Origin: Pseudomonas sp. P5_109
GTDB taxonomy: Bacteria > Pseudomonadota > Gammaproteobacteria > Pseudomonadales > Pseudomonadaceae
Length of the DNA: 64,000 nt
Direction of reading: 5' to 3'
Assembly (NCBI RefSeq): GCF_034009455.1
Contig: NZ_CP125380.1
Span: 2,149,001-2,213,000, forward strand
Under the pieces are notes generated by a model that was given only the letters and a program-made list of their open reading frames with translations, was not told the origin of the DNA and did no database searches. A program made the position numbers and the translations under genes. Positions 45,564-52,888 of this stretch are shown piece by piece (the stretch's first letter is position 1; every line of letters begins with the position of its first letter).

Positions 45564-46958
45564 TCAATAAATGTCTTTCGACAGCAAGGTGAACGGCGTC
45601 TTCATCAGGATTTTCACATCCAGCCACAACGACCAGTTATTGATGTACTTAAGGTCGATCTCGACGCGCTTCTGCATCTTGTCGATGGTGTCGGTCTCGC
45701 CGCGGCAACCGTTGATTTGAGCCAGCCCCGTGATCCCCGGTTTGATTCGGTGGCGCGCCATGTAGGCGAGAATCTTGCCGGAGTAGTAGTCATTGTGCGC
45801 AACGGCATGGGGGCGTGGCCCGACCAGCGCCATATGACCTTGCAAGACATTGAACAACTGCGGCAACTCATCGATGGAAGTGCGACGGATAAAGCGCCCG
45901 ACCGGGGTAATCCGCGAGTCGTTACGACTGGCTTGCTTGACCTCATGATCGTCGTGCACGCGCATCGAGCGAAACTTCCAGACCTTGATAACCTTCCCGT
46001 TCCAGCCGTGGCGGTCCTGTTTGAAAAATACCGGACCCTGGGATGTGAATTTGACGGCCAGGCCAATGATCAGCAGTAACGGGCTTAGAGCGACAATGGC
46101 CATCAGAGCCACGCTTTTATCGAACAGGCTTTTACTCAGCGCGGCAGTGGGTTGGCTGCTCAGCGGGCATTCAATCAAATGGATTGCCGGCATGCCATCC
46201 ACATCACTGACCGAGTGATTGAGCAGCGTCAGGCTATTCAAGTCCGGGACCCAGACAACATCGACGTTGGCATCCAGCAAGTCGACATACATTTCTTCGA
46301 TTTGTGCCGCTTCGCTCAGCGGTAGCGTGATGTACAGGCGTCGGATGTCATGGGTCTTGATCAGTTCGAGCAGTTCCTCTTGCGGGCCTACGACCGGTGG
46401 CGCACCTGCCTCCAGCAAAGGAGTGGTGTCGGAACTTACCAGGCCTACCAATGGGAAGTGATGGAGGGTACGAAGCTTATTAGCCAGCCCCAGCGCCAGC
46501 TCGCCAGTACCCACAATCAGCGTTCTGCGCTCAATCTGAAGTGCCCGTTGGTAGTACTTCGAAAAACCATGCAGCGGGACGTACAACAGCGCCTGCCCGA
46601 TGTAGCTGCAGATAGCCCATACCAGAATGATTTGACGAGAAAACAGTTCGTTGGCCTTGCAGAGGAAGGCGACAATAGCCAGCGCTGCCAGTGTCATTGA
46701 CCAACCCATGAGAAGTCTTACCAGGCCCTCCAGGTAATTGCCCTTCTTTGCATAAACGCCGCACCAGGAATAAGCTGGAACCGATGCTAGTACAGTAAGA
46801 GTTGCACAGACTCGATAATAGAACTCAACCGTCCCCGTCTTGTAATAAACCAATACCAATAATAGGGCAACAACAAAGCCTAGGCCAAGCGCCCACTGTC
46901 CCCAGAAGGTCAATCCTTTGAGGGTGGTATTTCGATTGATACGAAGATTGTTAACCAT
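45564..46958 (-). CDS. Undecaprenyl-phosphate sugar phosphotransferase (WcaJ/PHPT type)
   Basis: This 464-residue polyprenol-phosphate hexose-1-phosphate transferase starts the repeat unit. It has four N-terminal TM helices, a central CoA-binding-like domain (TLIVGTGELALGLANKL), a fifth TM helix near 280-300, and a C-terminal catalytic domain with KSLFDKSVALMAIVALSPLL, VWKFRSMRV, RRTSIDELPQLFNVLQGHMALVGPRP and KPGITGLAQINGCRG. The ATG at 46958 has GGGGA upstream. The usual substrate is UDP-glucose or UDP-galactose. The sequence does not decide between them. Confidence 0.93.
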   Translation of the reverse strand: MVNNLRINRNTTLKGLTFWGQWALGLGFVVALLLVLVYYKTGTVEFYYRVCATLTVLASVPAYSWCGVYAKKGNYLEGLVRLLMGWSMTLAALAIVAFLCKANELFSRQIILVWAICSYIGQALLYVPLHGFSKYYQRALQIERRTLIVGTGELALGLANKLRTLHHFPLVGLVSSDTTPLLEAGAPPVVGPQEELLELIKTHDIRRLYITLPLSEAAQIEEMYVDLLDANVDVVWVPDLNSLTLLNHSVSDVDGMPAIHLIECPLSSQPTAALSKSLFDKSVALMAIVALSPLLLIIGLAVKFTSQGPVFFKQDRHGWNGKVIKVWKFRSMRVHDDHEVKQASRNDSRITPVGRFIRRTSIDELPQLFNVLQGHMALVGPRPHAVAHNDYYSGKILAYMARHRIKPGITGLAQINGCRGETDTIDKMQKRVEIDLKYINNWSLWLDVKILMKTPFTLLSKDIY

Positions 46959-47318
46959 ACGATATCCCCAAAATACGTCCATTCGCGTTTCGACAGACAA
47001 GAGCCAAAATCAATGCAGTAAGAGTTATTGTTCATATTAGATGGCGTTGCATTGACGAACGAAGCGCCAAAAAGGGCGGCGCCGTCATCAATGGATAGAT
47101 TAATTTATTAGCGCGAGCACTGTCTGACGACTTTTAACGGGTGGGTTGTATATCTTGTTGATATGTCTGGGCGAGAAGCGCGTTAGAAATAGTCTGGATT
47201 CAACTTTGTTAACACGGCTTTATAGAGGGGCGGGTGGTGAAGGAGATACGGGTAGATAAAATGGCGTGCTTTTTATTGTTGTATTGCACTGCCGCGGCGA
47301 ACATTTGAATGGCTTAGA
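46959..47318. other. Intergenic region upstream of wcaJ-type gene
   Basis: About 360 bases without a supported gene, moderately AT-rich. ATATC-TTGTT-GATAT (47150-47164) is a small perfect inverted repeat that might be a regulator site. The promoter of the sugar phosphotransferase gene is expected here. Confidence 0.5.
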
Positions 47319-47999
47319 CTAGATTTTTACGCGTACGATTTTTTGTATCACGCAGTACCCACGATTTCTTACTGCACGAAAGAGGCGTTCGCCGTTACTA
47401 GCGTTTTTAAACTTTTCCTGTAATCGGCTTAGACACATTTCGAGGCCCCGATAATGTTCAGGTTCTCTGCCAATGCTACGGATAAGGTCCTCCTTGCTGA
47501 CCACGCGATCCTCATGGTGCAGCATTTTTTTCAGCAGCGTGGCCTCCAGGCCAGTCAAGACAATCTCCACGCCATCCTTGGTCAACGCGCCGCCGCCATC
47601 GCTCAGTCGCCAGGTTTCAGTCAGTGGGGTGTGCGGTTTGGCCGTCTGGGAGACGTATTCCCTGGTGTCATCTCTGGCGTTGTCCGCAGTTGATGTGAAG
47701 TGAGTAAATTTCGTTACGGATTGGGCAACTTGCCATTCGGACTTGAATGTCGAAAGGGTGCGCTGAGTATCATGCTTGATAACCGGAGGAACCATTTTGG
47801 CCACCTGCGGGGAAATAAACTCCATCAACCTTGGGGCAGAAGTGGGTGGGGCAACGCCTTCAAAAAACATCTTTGCCTGTGATGTACCGCAACTGTTATA
47901 TCGCTTGCTGGACAGTAATGCCTCAAGCTCCAGTTCTAGTGCAGGGTTGTGAGTAACCACGACAAAGTATTTTCTAGGGAGGTTTGTGCTGCTATCCAT
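47319..47999 (-). CDS. Winged-helix transcription regulator
   Basis: This 226-residue protein has a C-terminal OmpR-type winged helix from about residue 125 (GVEIVLTGLEATLLKKMLHH, VVSKEDLIRSIG, LEMCLSRLQEKF, RAVRNRGYCVI). The N-terminal part does not show the receiver-domain phosphorylation pattern. The ATG at 47999 has AGGAGAG upstream. It is the third gene of a unit with the EAL-like gene and another winged-helix protein, next to the EPS locus. A role in EPS control is inferred. Confidence 0.75.
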   Translation of the reverse strand: MDSSTNLPRKYFVVVTHNPALELELEALLSSKRYNSCGTSQAKMFFEGVAPPTSAPRLMEFISPQVAKMVPPVIKHDTQRTLSTFKSEWQVAQSVTKFTHFTSTADNARDDTREYVSQTAKPHTPLTETWRLSDGGGALTKDGVEIVLTGLEATLLKKMLHHEDRVVSKEDLIRSIGREPEHYRGLEMCLSRLQEKFKNASNGERLFRAVRNRGYCVIQKIVRVKI

Positions 48000-48033
48000 G
48001 GCTCTCTCCTGAGTTGCACGTCTGGGTGTTGAT

Positions 48034-48777
48034 TCAAAGGTTGTCGGCAGGGGAGTAATAACTCCCTTGGAAGTAATCAAAGGGCAGCGCACGTGCCAGT
48101 ATATGACTGGCAGCGTGCTCGACTCTGTCTGCTATAAAAGCGACTTTTGTGTTATGAGTGAGCATGGTCATACGCTCGTGGAGACGATTGAATAACTCTG
48201 GATTGCCACTGAGCTTGAGGCTCAAGTCTAGAGAGGAAATAGAAATTTTTATATAGTCGAATAAATCCAGGGTTGTAAGGATTTCGATACTTTGATTGTC
48301 GATGTTGTAGTCGTCAAACGCGATTTCTACGCCATGGTCTTTCAATAGATATACGTTGCGAAGGATTTTCTTTTTTTCTACGAAGCTGACTGCGGAGAGG
48401 GGGAGTTCATTGAGCGCGATAACCAGTGTCTGGCCATATTCGCGCAGAGCATCGCCGGACTGTATCAGCTCTTCTGTGAGCGCAGAGTTGGCAAGATCTG
48501 ACTGTCTTACGCAAACAAATCTACGGCTTAAGTATTTACTTCCGTTAGTGGTGTTGTGATCTTTCAGCGAAAATGCAATCAGCCTGGTTTGCATCAGTAC
48601 TTCACTGTAGATCCCACTCATCTGATGCGCCTCTGGCGCGGAGGGCGCGGAAGCGGAGTCGTCAAAATGTATTCTGATCTCGCTGCCAAACGGGCAGTCA
48701 TCCCGAGTGAGGATCAATTGTCGAGACAGGTAATGCTCTGCGTGACCGTAGAGTCGCACGCTCCCTGTTGCGTTCAT
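48034..48777 (-). CDS. Degenerate EAL-domain protein
   Basis: This 247-residue protein resembles the second half of c-di-GMP phosphodiesterase EAL domains. FDDYNIDNQSIEILTTLDLF aligns with the (L)DDFGTG..S...L.....D segment, VAFIADRVEH with the AEGVE segment, and FDYFQGSYYSPA with the C-terminal DYxQGYxxSxP. The EAL signature itself and the metal ligands E, N and K are not found, so it is probably not catalytic. It could bind c-di-GMP or act as a protein-protein module, as YdiV does. It lies between two winged-helix genes in one operon. Confidence 0.7.
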   Translation of the reverse strand: MNATGSVRLYGHAEHYLSRQLILTRDDCPFGSEIRIHFDDSASAPSAPEAHQMSGIYSEVLMQTRLIAFSLKDHNTTNGSKYLSRRFVCVRQSDLANSALTEELIQSGDALREYGQTLVIALNELPLSAVSFVEKKKILRNVYLLKDHGVEIAFDDYNIDNQSIEILTTLDLFDYIKISISSLDLSLKLSGNPELFNRLHERMTMLTHNTKVAFIADRVEHAASHILARALPFDYFQGSYYSPADNL

Positions 48778-48806
48778 AATACAGAAACTCCCTTCTACAC
48801 TAAGAA

Positions 48807-49547
48807 TCAGGTTGTCGAGATCAGACCCCTGATTAAACGATATCCATGCCCACGAATACTTTGAATGGCGTTGATGCCATATATGCCTTTTATTTTTCCG
48901 CGAAGGCGACTGATCGACTTTTCCAAGGCTCTTGGATCATAAAAATTTATATTCAGCCCCATGATCCTGGCGATTTCATCATGGCTCAAGATTTGGTTTT
49001 TTGTTTGAGAAAAAGCCTCAAGAATTTTCATTTCTGCAAACGATACATCCAGTTTTTTATAGTCGCCAATAAGGCACATGCGAGTGGGGTCCAAAAACAA
49101 ATTATGCTTTTTTTGCCATTCGGGACTGTCAAAAAACTCGGACAGTAGGTCAGTGTTTTCGTCTGCAAAAGTGTCGCAATTAATACAGTAGTCGGCCCCG
49201 GCAAAATAATATTTCATCTTGTTGTAAGTGCCTCTACCGGTGATGGCTACAAAAATTATTGACGCCAGATTTTCGGCGCGAACATTTTCTACGACGGTGA
49301 GGCTTTCAACAAACGCTTGAGGGCTGTCGATTACGATAAAAATTGCACGGTATGAACCAGGATCGTTGTTTCTTTTGAATGAGTTGCTATAGCACAGTGC
49401 ATCGACGGCAATATCCTTGCCTACGTGGCTTGCGACTAATTCCCTAAAGCCCTCAGCTAGCGTATGGGTTCGCCCAATGGTGAGAATACCTGTCTCCTCC
49501 TTCGCGTCGCTGTGGCCTGTAGTCGTTATTTTCCCTGTAAGCATCAT
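48807..49547 (-). CDS. Winged-helix transcription regulator with receiver-like N-terminus
   Basis: This 246-residue protein ends in an OmpR-type winged helix (SFAEMKILEAFSQTKNQILS, ALEKSISRLRGKI, NAIQSIRGHGYRLIRG). The first 130 residues have alternating strands and helices like a receiver domain (AIFIVIDSPQAFVESLTVV, LASIIFVAIT) but without a clear acidic pocket. It is therefore likely a phosphorylation-independent regulator. It heads the three-gene unit that runs leftward towards the EPS genes. Confidence 0.75.
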   Translation of the reverse strand: MMLTGKITTTGHSDAKEETGILTIGRTHTLAEGFRELVASHVGKDIAVDALCYSNSFKRNNDPGSYRAIFIVIDSPQAFVESLTVVENVRAENLASIIFVAITGRGTYNKMKYYFAGADYCINCDTFADENTDLLSEFFDSPEWQKKHNLFLDPTRMCLIGDYKKLDVSFAEMKILEAFSQTKNQILSHDEIARIMGLNINFYDPRALEKSISRLRGKIKGIYGINAIQSIRGHGYRLIRGLISTT

Positions 49548-50070
49548 GCTTTGACTCGGATGGGTGCTGGCATTTGAATGTTAAAGCACTCATTCTTGTT
49601 TGTGACTGACAATTGGTAACATTTCACCGTTTTTTCAAGCGCTCGTTACGTTTTTTTAACATTGCCGGTCATTCTGACGTGATCGTTTGCTCGCTTGTGG
49701 TTCGAGATGTCTGGTGGTCTATGGCAATCTCGTGGGCTGGCAGGTCATGGCGCTATGCCATCTATTGCCTCAGGGTCCCGCGTTTTCGCATCAATACGAC
49801 CGTGCATGTCGCTAAAGTTCGCGCTACTTGATTTTTTTGATTGGGTGTCATGAGGCTGTAGGGCTTTGTAGTTTTAAATGCGAGTTATTGCTTTTGTTTG
49901 GCTCAGCACTATCCAATATTAACTGTTGTATAACGTTCGTGTTGGTGGTATCGGTCATGGACATTTCATAACATTGGGTTTTATTAATCGGCCTAATGCG
50001 CTTTACTTTCGTGTTGGCGTTGAATTAGAGCGGGGTCGACGCATTGGTATTTGTTGGTGAGGGGGGATTG
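49548..50070. other. Intergenic region, regulator operon/uppP
   Basis: About 520 bases of AT-rich sequence between divergent genes. No supported frame was found. It marks the right boundary of the EPS locus and should contain promoters for both the regulator operon and uppP. Confidence 0.5.
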
Positions 50071-50904
50071 ATGGATCTTTGGACAACCATATCAGTGTTG
50101 ATTTTAGGGATGGTCGAAGGTCTGACGGAATTTTTGCCTATATCAAGTACGGGGCACCAGATAGTTGTCGCGGACTTGCTCAGCTTCGGCGGCGAGCGAG
50201 CCATGGCCTTTAACATCATCATTCAATTGGGCGCGATCCTGGCGGTTGTCTGGGAGTTCCGTCGCAAGATTCTCGATATCGTTACCGGCTTACCGACCCA
50301 ACGCAATGCACAACGTTTCACCTTGAATCTATTAATCGGTTTTCTTCCGGCAGTGGTCTTGGGGGCATTGTTCGCCGATAAGATCCATGAGTATCTGTTT
50401 AATCCGATCACTGTGGCAGTGGCATTAGTGGTGGGCGGCATCATCATGTTGTGGGCCGAAAAACGGGAACATGTAGTGTATGTCGACCATGTTGACGATA
50501 TGCGCTGGAGCGACGCCCTTAAGGTCGGTTTCGCGCAATGCCTGGCCATGATACCCGGCACTTCACGCTCAGGATCGACCATTATCGGGGGGCTGTTGTT
50601 TGGGCTGTCGCGCAAGGCGGCAACCGAGTTTTCATTTTTTCTGGCCATGCCAACCATGGTCGGCGCCGCCGTTTATTCCGGGTATAAGTACCGGGATCTA
50701 TTCCAGGCCAGCGATCTGCCGGTGTTTGCCCTGGGCTTCGTGACCGCGTTCATCTTCGCCATGATCGCGGTACGTGGTTTGCTGAAATTCATCGCCAACC
50801 ACAGTTACGCTGCATTCGCCTGGTATCGAATTGCATTTGGTTTGCTGATCCTGGCCACATGGGGATTCGGTTGGATCAACTGGACTGAAGCGGCAGCGCT
50901 TTGA
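50071..50904 (+). CDS. uppP: Undecaprenyl-diphosphatase
   Basis: This 277-residue BacA/UppP-family membrane protein dephosphorylates undecaprenyl pyrophosphate to recycle the lipid carrier for peptidoglycan and polysaccharides. The two active-site motifs are [15 protein letters not shown] and [10 protein letters not shown], with seven to eight TM helices. The ATG at 50071 follows GAGGGGGG. Sited between the EPS regulators and dusA, it may serve the EPS locus or be part of the conserved flank. It confers bacitracin tolerance in many bacteria. Confidence 0.95.
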   Translation: MDLWTTISVLILGMVEGLTEFLPISSTGHQIVVADLLSFGGERAMAFNIIIQLGAILAVVWEFRRKILDIVTGLPTQRNAQRFTLNLLIGFLPAVVLGALFADKIHEYLFNPITVAVALVVGGIIMLWAEKREHVVYVDHVDDMRWSDALKVGFAQCLAMIPGTSRSGSTIIGGLLFGLSRKAATEFSFFLAMPTMVGAAVYSGYKYRDLFQASDLPVFALGFVTAFIFAMIAVRGLLKFIANHSYAAFAWYRIAFGLLILATWGFGWINWTEAAAL

Positions 50905-50920
50905 ATGTTTGCTGCAGCGC

Positions 50921-51916
50921 TTAACGCCCTTCAAGCAACTGCGCTGCCTGATCCAGCAAGGCCAAGGGCTCCTTGGCCTTGTGGATATCCACCGACAACA
51001 ACTGCCGAAACTTGCGCGCCCCCGGGAACCCGGTGCCCAGCCCCAACACATGTCGCGTGATGTGATGCATCGAACCACCGGCATCGATATGCGCGGCAAT
51101 ATAAGGCCGCAACTGCGCCAGCGCCTCGGCGCGGCTGATCACCGGTGCCGTGCTGCCAAACAGCTGTTGATCCACCTCGGCCATCACATAAGGATTGTGA
51201 TACGCCTCGCGGCCAAGCATCACGCCGTCGAAGGTCTGCAAATGCTCGTGGCAGGCCTCCAGCGTCTTGATCCCGCCGTTGAGAATGATCTCCAGCTCCG
51301 GAAAATCAGCCTTCAACCGCGCCGCCACGTCATAACGCAGGGGCGGAATGTCGCGGTTCTCCTTCGGCGACAACCCCTCCAGAATCGCAATCCGCGCATG
51401 CACGGTAAAACTGGTGCAGCCGGCATCCCGCACCGTGCCGACGAAATCACACAACTCCTCGTAACTGTCCCGCCCATTGATCCCGATCCGATGCTTGACC
51501 GTCACCGGAATCGACACCGCATCACGCATCGCCTTCACACAATCGGCCACCAATTGCGGATGCCCCATCAGGCACGCGCCGATCATATTGTTCTGCACCC
51601 GATCACTCGGGCAGCCGACATTCAGGTTCACCTCGTCGTAACCATGCTCCTGCGCCATGCGCGCGCACGCAGCCAGGTCCAGCGGCACACTGCCGCCAAG
51701 CTGCAACGCCAACGGATGCTCGGCCTCGTTGTGGCGCAGGAAACGCTCGTGATCACCATTGAGCAGGGCACCGGTGGTGACCATTTCGGTGTAGAGCAGG
51801 GCGTTTTTCGACAGCAAGCGCAGGAAAAAGCGGCAGTGGCGGTCGGTCCAATCCATCATCGGCGCGACGGAAAAACGGCGGGAGAGCGGGGCGGGTGTAG
51901 CGTTGGCTGCGGACAT
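50921..51916 (-). CDS. dusA: tRNA-dihydrouridine synthase DusA
   Basis: This 331-residue flavoenzyme reduces U20/U20a of tRNA. Seen are the FMN-binding opening VAPMMDWTDRHCR, the catalytic Cys in NLNVGCPSDRVQ, VKHRIGING and the NGGIKT phosphate site. It faces uppP across 16 bases. In P. aeruginosa it is the direct neighbour of tal, which marks it as the right-hand anchor of the EPS insertion. Confidence 0.95.
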   Translation of the reverse strand: MSAANATPAPLSRRFSVAPMMDWTDRHCRFFLRLLSKNALLYTEMVTTGALLNGDHERFLRHNEAEHPLALQLGGSVPLDLAACARMAQEHGYDEVNLNVGCPSDRVQNNMIGACLMGHPQLVADCVKAMRDAVSIPVTVKHRIGINGRDSYEELCDFVGTVRDAGCTSFTVHARIAILEGLSPKENRDIPPLRYDVAARLKADFPELEIILNGGIKTLEACHEHLQTFDGVMLGREAYHNPYVMAEVDQQLFGSTAPVISRAEALAQLRPYIAAHIDAGGSMHHITRHVLGLGTGFPGARKFRQLLSVDIHKAKEPLALLDQAAQLLEGR

Positions 51917-52103
51917 TGGGAATCTGGAATCGGTGAGGCTGGGAGGAGGGGGAGTTTATCAGGATTGGGATGACGGGGCTCGGGAGTCCGAATACCGGCA
52001 ATCAGCTCTGTTTAAAGTCGTAAGAAAATGTAGGAGCTTTCACTCAACACGCGTCCCCATCGCCCATATTGTCCCCGGCAGATCGTCCCGATAGCCTCTT
52101 CCC

Positions 52104-52192
52104 GTCGCTGCCAGTTCAGCGACAAGGGTGTGGAAGCCCTTAACAGGATCTAGGCGCACAGGCGCCACCAAAATTTAAGCAGGCGCTTTTTT
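52104..52192 (+). ncRNA. Candidate small RNA ending in a terminator
   Basis: Three stems follow each other: GTCGCTG/CAGCGAC (52104-52110/52117-52123), AAGGG/CCCTT (52124-52128/52137-52141), and GCGCC/GGCGC (52162-52166/52182-52186) followed at once by TTTTTT. Between stems two and three is a single-stranded GGATCTAGG (52146-52154), complementary to a loop in the downstream element. No promoter could be fixed. Confidence 0.4.
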
Positions 52193-52212
52193 CATGTCTG
52201 CTGTTAAATTAT

Positions 52213-52288
52213 GGCGGCTGTGCGCGGGGCACTTTCGGGTGCGCCGGGTTCCTAGATCCCCGGTCTTCCACACCTGCGCACAGCTGCC
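52213..52288 (+). ncRNA. Candidate structured RNA upstream of DUF6124-type gene
   Basis: GGCGGCTGTGCGC (52213-52225) pairs with GCGCACAGCTGCC (52276-52288), 13 pairs with one G-U. The long stem encloses GCAC-TTTCGG-GTGC (52229-52242) and CCGGG/CCCGG (52244-52248/52259-52263), whose loop TTCCTAGATC is complementary to GGATCTAGG at 52146-52154. It ends 60 bases before the next start codon. Confidence 0.55.
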
Positions 52289-52347
52289 ACCCCATCATGT
52301 GGAAGTGATGCTGGCAGTTCCTTCATTCAATTCTAGGAACGACAACC

Positions 52348-52698
52348 ATGAAAAAAATCACGCCTGATCCTCCGGTTGCTTCAACCGCAACTGATTCTCT
52401 CGATCTCGCCCAGCTATCCGAAGCCAGTCATCGCATCGTCAGTAAACGCCTGCGCAACCCCAATCACGCTGACCCCATCTGTCACGTCTTTACCATCCTC
52501 CCCGACGTCGACACCGAAACTTTGCTGTGCCACGCCTGCGAAACCCTCGCGTCGCTGAACGTCCTCACCACCGATCTGGCCTGCAAGCTCGAAGGCTCGC
52601 CACGCAGTCTGGCGCTGTCGATTCAGCAGTTGGCGGTGGTGGGGGAGTTGTTGGTGAATCGGGCGCTGGATAACGTTGATCCGTCTTGTGGTGTTTGA
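52348..52698 (+). CDS. DUF6124-like small protein
   Basis: This 116-residue protein begins with a disordered Pro/Thr-rich 20 residues, then a helical domain (LSEASHRIVSKRLR, ETLLCHACETLASLNVLTTDLACKLEG, LALSIQQLAVVGELLVNRAL). This pattern is typical of DUF6124/DUF3077-like proteins that pseudomonads carry in several copies. No function is known. No signal peptide or DNA-binding motif is seen. Its leader contains the structured elements described at 52104-52288. Confidence 0.75.
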   Translation: MKKITPDPPVASTATDSLDLAQLSEASHRIVSKRLRNPNHADPICHVFTILPDVDTETLLCHACETLASLNVLTTDLACKLEGSPRSLALSIQQLAVVGELLVNRALDNVDPSCGV

Positions 52699-52888
52699 CG
52701 ACTAGTTGAATTGCTGCACTTCACTGGTGGGGGCATGGAAGCCTTCACCTTTGGTGATCCGTCTCCCCGAATCGCCTATAAAACGGCTACACGTCCGACA
52801 GACGAGCTAGCGTTTTGATGGCACCCATCTAATCTCATCTGACAAATTCTCCCCGTCCCACCTCGTCCCTTCGCAGCAGGAGTATGCC

